17,309 nucleotides of DNA from Nitrososphaeraceae archaeon (GCA_025922715.1 JAICHH010000019.1:1-17309); one strand, 5' to 3'; shown: positions 7,231-14,439, counted from the first letter of the stretch. Numbers and translations are program-made. The notes: generated by a model from the sequence alone, not told the origin.

Positions 7231-8844
7231 TTGTATCCATACAACCTCAACAAAAATCCTTTTCCAAGTAGTCCTACACCTAATTTAGAAGATGCTCACA
7301 TTCTAGGTGGAAAAAGGCATCAAGAGGCTAGAAATTCAATTTTGTCATGTATTGAAGATCTTGTAAAACAATCAGACGCTAATGACAGTAGGGAAAAATT
7401 CAGTGTAATTACAGTTATTCAAGATGTAGGTTCAGGAAAAACACATCTCACACTTAATATAAAAATATCAGGAATAAATCAAAAAGCAATTATTTCTTAT
7501 CTTGACATGTCACAAATATACCCAAAAAATATTCCAAGTATTTATCAATCCATGATTAGGGGTTTTGAACCTGAGTACATGTATAATTTGAAACGAGAAT
7601 TACTTTATTATATAAAAGATCGATTTAAATCCGATAATAAAATTGCAAAAAAAATATTTAAATTAGGATTTTTTGAATCTTTATCAGGTAGAGGTATTGA
7701 TAATAAAATTCTTCAGATTTTAGAAAACAGATTGGAGCCTGATTTAGATTACCTTGATAATATTCTTGGAGACGAGGATTTTTCTAAAGATGACATCTCT
7801 ATAATTAAAACTATAATACAGAATAAATTTGAAAATAATGAATCAATCACTTTAATGGATATGATAAATCGTCTTTCGGCTTTATCTAAAATTAATTTAA
7901 AATTATTTAACAAGATTTCGTTGTATCAATTCGACGAATTCAATGACAATGAAGAAACACTTTCATTTATGAAGGCTATTATTAATGCCCATATTTCTAA
8001 TACGATCTTGATGCTGATTCTCACTCCATCCTCCTATCTAAAGATAGCTTCAAAAGATAGTTCGGTATATGATAGGTTGGAGAAGGCTAATTACAAAATT
8101 GATCTCGCTGGATCTAATTCTTTCGAGGAAATATCCGATATAGTAATAGAATATATTAAATTTTATAATCTTAATACTACTATTACAGATGGACAAAGAA
8201 ATGAACTTTTCTCACAAATAAAAATATTATATGAAGATTTTGACTTTAGAAATATACGATCTATATTGAATATTATGTATAGTGCGTTTGAAATAGCAAG
8301 TAACAAAAAAATGTCCATAATAAGTGAACAAATTTTAGATGAAACATTACGTAAAACCTACCCAGGTTTAAAAATAAAGGGAAGCCTCGTGGATATATCA
8401 ATTTCAGATTATATTAAAATTAAAAATCGTATCGACTCTACTAGTGATATAAAGAAAGAAATTGTAAACTCATTACGAGAATTAATAAATTATCTCCACC
8501 AACATAATATAAAATGTAAATATGAATGCTATTTACCTTTAGAAGAAGCAGTCAATATAATCTACAAAGATCAAAGTGGTTCAACATCTCAAATCACAAT
8601 GCTTTTAAATGAATCAACTTTAACAAACATGGAAAATACAGTATTTAATAATATCGAAACAACAGTTAAGGATGTTAACTATCCAAAGATCATAACTACA
8701 AATAACAATTCTGTATCTATTAATTTAGATCGATCAAAAATAATTGATTTATTATATGTTTATGATAAGATTAATCGTAATCTTCATACTCTGGCTGATA
8801 ACAATAAAATATTTTTATTAGCAAAATCAATAAACCTATATTGA
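7231..8844 (+). CDS. AAA+-like P-loop ATPase of unknown function
   Basis: A 537-residue cytoplasmic ATPase. It opens with LNKNPFPSSPTP and ILGGKRHQEA. Walker A is VIQDVGSGKTHLTL (Lys70, Thr71), in which the first Gly of the usual GxxxxGKT is Gln64. Walker B is LYQFDEF (Asp235-Glu236), a sensor-1-like strand is LMLILTPSS (260-268), and Arg282 in YDRLEK and Arg343 in DFRNIRSILN are candidate arginine-finger and sensor-2 residues. Order and spacing recall ORC/Cdc6, ExeA or BREX BrxC/BrxD-like ATPases, but I cannot place it in any of them. The C-terminal 150 residues are unassigned. Long insertion helices (about 110-225) lie between Walker A and B. Start is TTG, directly after the TAA of the winged-helix gene, with AAGGTG upstream. 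Most likely a DNA-associated motor or switch loaded by its partner (inference). Confidence 0.82.
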   Translation: MYPYNLNKNPFPSSPTPNLEDAHILGGKRHQEARNSILSCIEDLVKQSDANDSREKFSVITVIQDVGSGKTHLTLNIKISGINQKAIISYLDMSQIYPKNIPSIYQSMIRGFEPEYMYNLKRELLYYIKDRFKSDNKIAKKIFKLGFFESLSGRGIDNKILQILENRLEPDLDYLDNILGDEDFSKDDISIIKTIIQNKFENNESITLMDMINRLSALSKINLKLFNKISLYQFDEFNDNEETLSFMKAIINAHISNTILMLILTPSSYLKIASKDSSVYDRLEKANYKIDLAGSNSFEEISDIVIEYIKFYNLNTTITDGQRNELFSQIKILYEDFDFRNIRSILNIMYSAFEIASNKKMSIISEQILDETLRKTYPGLKIKGSLVDISISDYIKIKNRIDSTSDIKKEIVNSLRELINYLHQHNIKCKYECYLPLEEAVNIIYKDQSGSTSQITMLLNESTLTNMENTVFNNIETTVKDVNYPKIITTNNNSVSINLDRSKIIDLLYVYDKINRNLHTLADNNKIFLLAKSINLY

Positions 8845-8845
8845 A

Positions 8846-8852
8846 TTTTTTT
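8846..8852 (+). terminator. Oligo-T tract after the ATPase gene
   Basis: T7 begins two bases after the ATPase stop, a typical archaeal intrinsic termination signal. The next gene has its own TATA-like box, so the four-gene group may consist of two transcripts. Confidence 0.4.
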
Positions 8853-8905
8853 GTTTGTAAAACTCTATGAATAGACTAAAATATCTATAAAGTGTAATAT
8901 TAATA

Positions 8906-9367
8906 GTGAAATTTAGACAATTTACTACTCTTAACGACTTAATAAGCAATATTCATGAACAGGGTTTTGGAGTAATTGAATATGCTAACAATAAAGTTCC
9001 TTGTATATATGTTCAACAATCTTTGTATGATATTATTATGGAGAGATGTATAGGAAAAAAATATGTAGTTGATGTTTTATTAAATATTTTTTATGATGGT
9101 CATTATGTATTTGTCGATATTCAGCTGGAATTTACCGACTTAGGAATTGAAGAAAATTTCTTAATTCCAGGCAATACTTCGAATAACTTTTTTGATGCAT
9201 TAAACGATAGTGGATTATTAGGAATTATTCCTAAAAGTAATGGACATATATATACATCCAATATTTTTCTGATTCAACTTCCTAAAAAAGAACGCATTTC
9301 CAAAGCAGTAGATATAATCAAGTCAAATTTAAAATATTCAAAGAATAATGATGAAAAAACAAATTAA
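8906..9367 (+). CDS. Unrecognised 153-aa protein downstream of the ATPase
   Basis: No family recognised. The product is soluble, acidic to neutral and mixed alpha/beta: an N-terminal helix (TTLNDLISNIHEQG), strands GVIEYANNKVPCIYV and VFVDIQLEFTDL, then a Gly/Asn-rich stretch (LIPGNTSNNFFDALNDSG) and a closing strand-helix with a basic tail. No catalytic or metal-binding motif is evident and no signal peptide is present. The start is GTG 8906; TATA-like TAAAATATC (8877-8885) is centred about 26 bp upstream, fitting a leaderless message. Its last 20 bp overlap the start of the zinc-ribbon gene in another frame, indicating translational coupling. Same strand as, and 61 bp from, the ATPase gene, so a shared function is plausible but unproven. 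Confidence 0.72.
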   Translation: MKFRQFTTLNDLISNIHEQGFGVIEYANNKVPCIYVQQSLYDIIMERCIGKKYVVDVLLNIFYDGHYVFVDIQLEFTDLGIEENFLIPGNTSNNFFDALNDSGLLGIIPKSNGHIYTSNIFLIQLPKKERISKAVDIIKSNLKYSKNNDEKTN

Positions 9368-9572
9368 AATCAAAAAAAAACGTCATGAAGATGTTAATTC
9401 ACCAGGTACTAAAGAAAGCGTTAATTCTTCACCTATTCCTAAAGAAATTGATACTCACTATAAATTATATAAAAAACATATGTGGGATATTAAATTCTTC
9501 GAAAAATGTGAAATTTGTAATTCTCCGTTTGATGAATTTGGTTTCTGTGCATGTGGGAGTGGTAGGAGTTAA
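9348..9572 (+). CDS. Small protein with a C-terminal CXXC-X9-CXC zinc-ribbon-like motif
   Basis: A 74-residue protein beginning MMKKQIKIKKKRH, a very basic tail that could touch nucleic acid, followed by a Ser/Pro-rich linker and then CEICNSPFDEFGFCACGSG at the C-terminus. The four Cys (CXXC, nine residues, CXC) can bind one zinc as a ribbon or knuckle. The start overlaps the end of the 153-aa gene by 20 bp; ATG 9348 and ATG 9351 are equally possible. A second open frame over the same bases (9385-9591) lacks these features and is a shadow. The stop is only 22 bp from the 3' end of the convergent tRNA-Gly gene. Function unknown; probably made together with the 153-aa protein. Confidence 0.68.
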   Translation: MMKKQIKIKKKRHEDVNSPGTKESVNSSPIPKEIDTHYKLYKKHMWDIKFFEKCEICNSPFDEFGFCACGSGRS

Positions 9573-9594
9573 AGTGACACTTTCGATATAAGAA

Positions 9595-9669
9595 TGCGAC
9601 GACCGGGATTTGAACCCGGGTTACCAGATTGGCAATCTGATGTCCTAGACCAAACTGGACGATCGTCGC
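9595..9669 (-). tRNA. tRNA-Gly (anticodon GCC)
   Basis: On the minus strand the cloverleaf is complete: acceptor GCGACGA / TCGTCGC, D stem GTCC / GGAC, anticodon stem TCAGA / TCTGG (one T-G pair) around loop TTGCCAA, T arm CCGGG-TTCAAAT-CCCGG, discriminator A at 9595. The anticodon GCC reads GGC and GGU. CCA is not encoded, as usual in archaea, and there is no intron. Confidence 0.96.
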
Positions 9670-9690
9670 CCATACGATTTCAGTTATGTT

Positions 9691-9700
9691 GGTTATTTAG
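9691..9700 (-). promoter_or_regulatory. TATA-like box of tRNA-Gly
   Basis: CTAAATAACC on the minus strand is centred about 26 bp before the first base of the mature tRNA, the standard archaeal spacing. Confidence 0.5.
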
Positions 9701-10260
9701 CCTTTTTTATTTGAAAGGAACTGCTTTGAGCGAGACCTGTTTTGATTATATAAGATTTCATAGTTGAAAATGCATATGTGGGTGGGGATTATCTGTTAAT
9801 TGAGAGTTTTAATGCTATCATCTCATATCATGATCTTTTGAGTTTTGATTATTTATTTTAATTTTTGTATAAGATTAAGTAATACTGTCCTTCTATGTGT
9901 TGTTCTCATTAGGTTTTTTTGATGTTTAATATATTAAATTTAGTTTCTTTTATTAAATGTTGTTTTAAATAATATTTACTATATGTTACCTGTTACCAAT
10001 TTATTATAAAATTATATAACTAGAAATGTTCTTCTTTTTAATATTAATATTTTAATCCAAAAAATTTATCAAATATAAAATATTTTAAATGTATATAAAG
10101 TATAATTATATCCATTTAATAGTTACATAATTATTTAATTGTAATAATAACTATTTAAAAGGAAAGTATTTCGATATTGAATTTACATCAACTTTTGAAA
10201 GTATATAATTAAATAATATAATGGAAGAGATTTAAAAAAGTATCAGTCTGGATCTTGCTT
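9701..10260. other. A+T-rich non-coding spacer
   Basis: No gene is seen in this 560-bp stretch. From about 9950 to 10230 the sequence is almost pure A+T with many short palindromic TTTAAATA/ATTATAAT strings. The first part (9720-9830) has a somewhat richer base mix, including GTGGGTGGGG, but no frame longer than a few codons and no complete C/D RNA. Confidence 0.5.
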
Positions 10261-10890
10261 TCATAGGTAATTTTGGATAACTAAAACTAACGTTGAAAGT
10301 CCTCTCTTTTCAAAGACAATGTCGTCATTAATCTCTTCCACAATTACAGTAGCTGAAATAATGTCCTTATTTAGACAATTTTTGGCATCAATTATTATGT
10401 AATCATCTAATATATCTGCAGACTCTAAGCTTGATTTGTTAAATGAATAATTAACAGGTGATGAAGAGTTTAATAAAATTAAATTATTCTTGTCGTAACT
10501 ACCTATTCTTACTCTTTTTCCATCATTGGGAATTGCCTTTATGTTTAATCTTATTTCCCCTCTAGGACTGTATGTATAGCTTGCCAAATTATTTACAAGA
10601 ATTGAAAATTGAAATGGATAGCCTGCTGTAAACTCTGCCATTTTAGAGATACCATCATTCATAATAATATCTATTTTTTTTATTGTATCCCCAAATCGGT
10701 AAATAATATGACTTGATTTGATAACTATATTATTAATTTTTTGTTTTCTCATGTTAGTTTCTTCCGGAGTAAGATTGTATCTATCTACCCAATTAAGGTA
10801 ATCTAACGATAGATCTTTAATAAATTCAGAACATGTATTCTGATAATTTTTTATATTTTCTTTTTCAGAACTGATATTTTTTATAGACAT
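10261..10890 (-). CDS. Unrecognised 209-aa protein
   Basis: No family recognised. The first 75 residues are helical and charged (EKENIKNYQNTCSEFIKDL, DYLNWVDRYNLTPEETNMRKQKI); the rest is rich in beta strands (IVIKSSHIIYRFGDTIKKIDIIM, FQFSILVNNLASYTYS, GEIRLNIKAIPNDGKRVRIGSY, DDYIIIDAKN, ISATVIVEEI, LSTLVLVIQNYL), so the fold is probably a helical head on a beta sandwich or barrel. There is no signal peptide, transmembrane segment or Cys cluster. ATG 10890 is a normal start. It is divergent from the 156-aa gene with 63 bp between the two starts, so both promoters overlap and the pair may be co-controlled. Confidence 0.65.
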   Translation of the reverse strand: MSIKNISSEKENIKNYQNTCSEFIKDLSLDYLNWVDRYNLTPEETNMRKQKINNIVIKSSHIIYRFGDTIKKIDIIMNDGISKMAEFTAGYPFQFSILVNNLASYTYSPRGEIRLNIKAIPNDGKRVRIGSYDKNNLILLNSSSPVNYSFNKSSLESADILDDYIIIDAKNCLNKDIISATVIVEEINDDIVFEKRGLSTLVLVIQNYL

Positions 10891-10923
10891 AATTTAGTTA
10901 TATACATAAAAAGTAAAAGAGAA

Positions 10924-10931
10924 TATAAATA
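10924..10931 (+). promoter_or_regulatory. TATA-like box for the 156-aa gene
   Basis: TATAAATA is centred 26 bp before ATG 10954 and so predicts a leaderless transcript. It lies inside the 63-bp divergent intergenic region. Confidence 0.5.
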
Positions 10932-10953
10932 GATATAGAATTATCTGATACTT

Positions 10954-11424
10954 ATGATGTTTAGCAAAATTATTGAAGATTTAAAAATGAACTTTAATAC
11001 AAATAGAAATTTCTTTAATAAATATTTAAAAAGTAATCCAAATATGATTTATTCGAAAATAAACGAAATAGCACAATTTGTAGGTGCAAGATATGGAATA
11101 GATTTAAAGTTGCATTTCCCAGATCCTAGTAAAATCTATTTATTAGATTCTTATGGAAGTGAAAATATTGGAATTGTTGTTGATCGATTTAAAAAAAACT
11201 TTCCAATATCACGAGAATTAGTTAAATCAAAAGCAATAGAAACTATACCAGGTGCATCAGTTTCCGATGCTTATATGTATGAAGGAAAGGAAGGGGTTCG
11301 TATATCATTTAAGAAGGGACGATTAGAGTTATTGCCAGGTTCAATCCATATTTGGGGTAGTATTGATAAAGATGTTGAAAACTATGTTAATTGGATATTG
11401 ACGAATGTATTAATTAAACATTAA
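10954..11424 (+). CDS. Unrecognised 156-aa protein
   Basis: No family recognised. A soluble, basic protein: long N-terminal helices (KIIEDLKMNFNTNRNFFNKY, SKINEIAQFVGARYG), then FPDPSKIYLLDSYGSENIGIV, a central GVRISFKKGRLELLPG strand pair, and a closing helix VENYVNWILTNVLIKH. No metal, nucleotide or catalytic motif stands out and there is no export signal. Two ATG codons in a row (10954, 10957) can serve as start; a TATA-like box 26 bp upstream favours the first. It is divergent from the 209-aa gene and convergent with the secreted-protein gene ending 16 bp beyond its stop. Confidence 0.68.
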   Translation: MMFSKIIEDLKMNFNTNRNFFNKYLKSNPNMIYSKINEIAQFVGARYGIDLKLHFPDPSKIYLLDSYGSENIGIVVDRFKKNFPISRELVKSKAIETIPGASVSDAYMYEGKEGVRISFKKGRLELLPGSIHIWGSIDKDVENYVNWILTNVLIKH

Positions 11425-11440
11425 ACTAAATTTTCTATTC

Positions 11441-12148
11441 TTATTTAATGTCTCTATTTAATCTTAATATATCATATTTATATTTTAATTTGTCCTCTTC
11501 ATCGTAAATTTCAGCTTTTACCGGCAATGGCAAGTTTTTTGAAATCCAAATATTGCTGCTATAATCTTTTATTTTGTAACTTAAAACAAATGTTTCCAAT
11601 TTTCCGACTTTAGAGAGCAAATATTCTTTCGAACTAATTTTGATAGGTATATTGGTTATTCCAGTATTAATTGAATCCCATTTTGCGCCTATTACTAAAT
11701 ATTTTGGTTCTCTTGTGCTATCTTTAATTTGTAATAGTGATGATTCCAAAATATCTATATATTTTTGATTTGTTAATTGTTTCTCTTTCATTAGCAGATT
11801 AGATTTTGATAACTGAGAATAAATTTTTGCTGATTTACTATCATGAGATATAGTAAATTCAGTATTCCAATAATTTTGGCTATTTTGAAAGAGGATATTA
11901 ACCAAATAGTTGTCTAAGCCCTTGTTTCTATTTTGTATCGTTAAATTATACAAGAATTGGTCACCATCCTGAATATTACTTCCAGCTGACCATAGATCTT
12001 GGTTATTAGGTATTTCAATTGATCTAGTAGGATTATCAAATCCGCCATTTGAAGCGATTATAGCAATATTTATAATGATAGAAAGAATAACTAATGACCC
12101 AAATACTAGAATTAAACGTTTCTTACTTGACAAACTTTGTTTGGTCAA
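11441..12148 (-). CDS. Membrane-anchored extracellular protein of unknown function (paralogue of its upstream neighbour)
   Basis: A 235-residue protein with a basic N-terminus (SSKKR) and one hydrophobic helix at about 11-33, then a polar extracellular domain, so it is a signal-anchored surface protein. No known family is recognised. Its domain resembles part of the 354-aa protein encoded just upstream: LWSAGSNIQDGDQFLYNL with that protein's WYVGEGVTKDMYVKYRM, and SSNIWISKNLPLPVKAEIYD with ASNTYLLNEFPYPVMAKTYVD, in the same order. It lacks the neighbour's C-terminal Ig-like domain. The start is TTG 12148, the only codon that keeps the charged residues before the helix. The two genes are 60 bp apart on the minus strand and may form an operon, although an oligo-T run lies between them. 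Confidence 0.75.
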   Translation of the reverse strand: MTKQSLSSKKRLILVFGSLVILSIIINIAIIASNGGFDNPTRSIEIPNNQDLWSAGSNIQDGDQFLYNLTIQNRNKGLDNYLVNILFQNSQNYWNTEFTISHDSKSAKIYSQLSKSNLLMKEKQLTNQKYIDILESSLLQIKDSTREPKYLVIGAKWDSINTGITNIPIKISSKEYLLSKVGKLETFVLSYKIKDYSSNIWISKNLPLPVKAEIYDEEDKLKYKYDILRLNRDIK

Positions 12149-12183
12149 ACACAGAACTAATTAATCTTATTTCTTTTAGCTAG

Positions 12184-12191
12184 AAAAAAAA
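12184..12191 (-). terminator. Oligo-T tract after the 354-aa gene
   Basis: Eight As on the plus strand, T8 in the transcript, begin 18 bp after the stop of the 354-aa gene. It may end or attenuate transcription before the 235-aa gene. Confidence 0.35.
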
Positions 12192-12208
12192 TTTAGAGGA
12201 ATTGATAT

Positions 12209-13273
12209 CTATTTAACTGGAACCACAAATTCTACTAGTTCCGTAAAGATTCCTGTGGTTACGCCTTTCACACTATTCACTTGAATTTTAACTGTTACTA
12301 TCCCGGGCTGATCAAATGTTATACTATGATCTTTGGTACCCTCTCGGGCCAACTGATTTTTCAAATCTAGTAATATAGTATTGTTTGAACCCATTATCAT
12401 AAAATCGTAGCTAGCTTGAGTAACAGGAAATTGATCTTTGTCTGCTATTTCTACAGTAAATGTAGTTTCGTTGCCCGTAGTTATTGTAGGTGGATTCCAA
12501 TCCAAAGAAACATAGTAGTCACCTCTATCCGTTCTCTGTTTCAAGGGAGGGGTCACTTCAACGATAGATGCTTCCGGTATGGCAGGTTGACCTTTGCCCG
12601 TCTCTACCAAAATATACTGAAACTGGATGGGTGCAGACCCTGTAGTAACATCAACGTAGGTTTTCGCCATCACTGGATAAGGGAATTCATTCAAAAGATA
12701 GGTATTGCTGGCTATCCCTTTGTAATATTCAACTCTTACAGTGTCGACTGGATCTGGAAATGCTGGAATGTTTAATTCTTGATTACCTGATGGTTTAATC
12801 TCAGAACCACCAATAGAAGCTATTTTGCCCCATGATCCAGCATTTAGAGATTGGCCAGGTTTAGGAACAAATGCTGCTAGCCATTGCAATGAATTGGCAT
12901 AAGCGCTTCTATATTTTCCCATTTCAGGAGGTATTTGCGATGTTCCTAAAGCAGTTAAATCCAACGGACTTAGTAGAAATGTTCCATTAAATACCTTTCC
13001 TTGATCCTCTACAAATACTGGTGCTATCCAATTCCCTTGATCGTCTTGCTCCTTGAAATATATTGTCATAATAAATTCTCGACCATTATTAGTATCAAAA
13101 TGACTCATTCTGTATTTTACATACATATCTTTAGTTACACCTTCCCCTACATACCAATTATTATCTACAGCAAACGCGTTTGAAAATAAGAGGTCAGTCG
13201 TGGCCAGAATAGCAGAAGAGACTAAGACAGAAATTATATATATCTGCAATTTTGAGAGTTCGTCTTTTGTCAT
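12209..13273 (-). CDS. Secreted protein with C-terminal Ig-like domain, unknown function
   Basis: A 354-residue exported protein. Residues 10-30 are hydrophobic and are followed by SNAFA, a typical signal-peptidase AxA site, so cleavage after Ala35 is likely. The mature part has an N-terminal domain (about 38-225; WYVGEGVTKDMYVKYRM, FIMTIYFKEQDDQGNW, AGSWGKI, FPYPVMAKTYVD) shared with the downstream 235-aa protein, and a C-terminal beta-sandwich (about 252-354; YVSLDWNPPTITTGNETTFTVEI, HSITFDQPGIVTVKIQV) of the Ig/CARDB-like sort seen in many archaeal surface proteins. There is no C-terminal anchor and no metal-binding motif. Base composition is visibly less A+T-rich than that of neighbouring genes, as is common for well-expressed exported proteins. 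ATG 13273 is divergent from a 54-aa gene. Function unknown; an extracellular ligand- or polymer-binding role is a guess. Confidence 0.8.
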   Translation of the reverse strand: MTKDELSKLQIYIISVLVSSAILATTDLLFSNAFAVDNNWYVGEGVTKDMYVKYRMSHFDTNNGREFIMTIYFKEQDDQGNWIAPVFVEDQGKVFNGTFLLSPLDLTALGTSQIPPEMGKYRSAYANSLQWLAAFVPKPGQSLNAGSWGKIASIGGSEIKPSGNQELNIPAFPDPVDTVRVEYYKGIASNTYLLNEFPYPVMAKTYVDVTTGSAPIQFQYILVETGKGQPAIPEASIVEVTPPLKQRTDRGDYYVSLDWNPPTITTGNETTFTVEIADKDQFPVTQASYDFMIMGSNNTILLDLKNQLAREGTKDHSITFDQPGIVTVKIQVNSVKGVTTGIFTELVEFVVPVK

Positions 13274-13335
13274 TACTTGTATTACTAAAAAAGGATTGAT
13301 AAATGTTTATTATATTATAATTTTAATTAAAATAA

Positions 13336-13345
13336 TATAAATATA
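13336..13345 (+). promoter_or_regulatory. TATA-like box of the 54-aa gene
   Basis: TATAAATATA is centred about 26 bp before ATG 13366, predicting a leaderless transcript. The region is A+T-rich in both directions and also has to hold the promoter of the divergent 354-aa gene. Confidence 0.45.
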
Positions 13346-13365
13346 ATATTGTAACATATTTCACA

Positions 13366-13530
13366 ATGTGTAATTGTCCTTCAGTTCATTTTTATGAAGT
13401 CGAATTTAAATTAGCAGGAATGACTGTTGTACCTACTCATAAAAATTGTGGAGATTCATTGAATGAGGAACAAATATCTAAATTTGATAAAGAGTTGATA
13501 AAACATTGGAGATTTGAGGAATCTGAATAA
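13366..13530 (+). CDS. 54-aa Cys-containing small protein
   Basis: A short gene easily missed: ATG 13366 to TAA 13530. The product starts MCNCPSVHFYEVEF and continues with AGMTVVPTHKNCGDSLNEEQ and a helical end KFDKELIKHWRF. Cys2, Cys4, Cys28 plus His8 and His25 could bind a metal ion or form a redox pair. Support for it being real: codon choice and residue mix are protein-like throughout, a TATA-like box sits at the leaderless distance upstream, and it ends before another small gene on the same strand. No family is recognised and no function is proposed. Confidence 0.62.
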   Translation: MCNCPSVHFYEVEFKLAGMTVVPTHKNCGDSLNEEQISKFDKELIKHWRFEESE

Positions 13531-13610
13531 CGTCAAATTTTCTATTTTTGCTGTTAAAATTTAGGCAAATTTATTAATGTCTTTTTATTATCAAGGTTAG
13601 GTGTCTTTGA

Positions 13611-13865
13611 ATGACAAAAATGCTTAATGTAAATATTGATACAAATGGAATTGACCAACAAGAAGCTCAGGATTGGGTGTCAGAATTAGCGAATGTTTAT
13701 GCGGACATGGAGATCGAGGATGTTAAAGTTTCTGGAAATAATATTTCTTTCAAAGCGGGATTATCCGGAATGGAAGATACTGAGTCTGATGATGTCAAAA
13801 TGAAGATAGAAGAATACCTTTCAATGAATGAGGCTTTTGAAGTGAAAAATCTCTCAATTAAATAA
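13611..13865 (+). CDS. Unrecognised 84-aa acidic protein
   Basis: A small acidic protein whose order of elements looks like a compact alpha/beta fold: strand MLNVNID, helix QQEAQDWVSELANVYADM, strands EDVKVSGNNISFKAGL, then an acidic loop (GMEDTESDDVKM), helix KIEEYLSM and strand FEVKNLSIK. No catalytic or metal motif. ATG 13611 is preceded by a purine-poor but plausible ribosome-binding stretch AGGTTAGGTG. It lies between two Cys-rich small genes on the same strand but with separate promoter-like regions, so an operon is not required. Family and function unknown. Confidence 0.7.
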   Translation: MTKMLNVNIDTNGIDQQEAQDWVSELANVYADMEIEDVKVSGNNISFKAGLSGMEDTESDDVKMKIEEYLSMNEAFEVKNLSIK

Positions 13866-13882
13866 TATATCCAAAAGATTTA

Positions 13883-13890
13883 TTTTTTTT
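13883..13890 (+). terminator. Oligo-T terminator after the 84-aa gene
   Basis: T8 begins 17 bp after the stop, followed by TATCTT; a typical archaeal intrinsic terminator ahead of the next promoter. Confidence 0.45.
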
Positions 13891-13947
13891 TATCTTAAAT
13901 CTGATTTGTATAATTTCTTTATAAATAACAAATAAGCATTACTCAAC

Positions 13948-13955
13948 TTTAAATA
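13948..13955 (+). promoter_or_regulatory. TATA-like box of the zinc-ribbon gene
   Basis: TTTAAATA is centred 27 bp before ATG 13979, consistent with a leaderless message. Confidence 0.5.
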
Positions 13956-13978
13956 GTAGTTTTGGGCATATAAATACT

Positions 13979-14221
13979 ATGACTTGTAAAGGTATTTGCG
14001 TGAGACACAAAGCCCAAAAACCTGTTGGATCTGGGAGATATGCTAGTGGTCAAAAGCGTTGTCAAATATGTGAGATATTTATAAAATGGGATGGATTATG
14101 GTGTCCATGTTGCGGATATAGATTAAGAACAAAACCACGGAATTTAAAATATAAAGCTAAATTACGTGCAAGAACTAAAAAGATTATAGAACCATTAACA
14201 GCTCCAGTTATTACTGCATAA
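13979..14221 (+). CDS. Small basic zinc-ribbon protein of a thaumarchaeal type
   Basis: An 80-residue, very basic protein. Cys3 and Cys7 (MTCKGICVRH), Cys28 and Cys31 (RCQICEIFIKWDG) and Cys42, Cys44, Cys45 (WCPCCGYRLR) make one or two zinc sites; the C-terminal half (KPRNLKYKAKLRARTKK) is strongly basic. From memory, proteins of this kind (RHKAQKP..GRYASGQKRCQ) recur in several copies in thaumarchaeal genomes. The make-up suggests nucleic-acid binding, perhaps a transcription or translation accessory factor, but the function is not known. The start ATG follows a TATA-like box at leaderless distance. It stands alone, with tRNA-Glu next on the same strand. Confidence 0.8.
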   Translation: MTCKGICVRHKAQKPVGSGRYASGQKRCQICEIFIKWDGLWCPCCGYRLRTKPRNLKYKAKLRARTKKIIEPLTAPVITA

Positions 14222-14330
14222 ATAATCCATTTCCAATATATACTTTATTCGAATTTATCTACTTAATAAAGTAGAACCTTCTTTTAGGAATATATCATCT
14301 TTTTTGTTTAATCTGATATCGAGTAATAGA

Positions 14331-14340
14331 ACTTTTATAA
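14331..14340 (+). promoter_or_regulatory. TATA-like box of tRNA-Glu
   Basis: ACTTTTATAA is centred about 28 bp before the first base of the tRNA, the usual archaeal position. Confidence 0.5.
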
Positions 14341-14363
14341 CAATAAAATTATAAACTTAATGA

Positions 14364-14439
14364 GCTCCGATGGTGTAGTCCGGTTAAGCATTTCGCCCTC
14401 TCAAGGCGACGATCCCGGGTTCAAATCCCGGTCGGAGCA
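14364..14439 (+). tRNA. tRNA-Glu (anticodon CTC)
   Basis: Complete cloverleaf: acceptor GCTCCGA / TCGGAGC, D loop with AGTCCGGT, anticodon stem TCGCC / GGCGA around loop CTCTCAA, T arm CCGGG-TTCAAAT-CCCGG, discriminator A at 14439. Anticodon CTC reads GAG. No intron and no encoded CCA. Confidence 0.96.

Noticed and set aside
9385..9591. 68-aa frame overlapping the zinc-ribbon gene
   Set aside because: Shadow frame; the other frame keeps four Cys in a zinc-ribbon arrangement and overlaps its neighbour in typical operon fashion.
12416..12775. 119-aa plus-strand frame opposite the secreted-protein gene
   Set aside because: Antisense shadow; the minus frame has a signal peptide, Ig-like domain and a paralogue.
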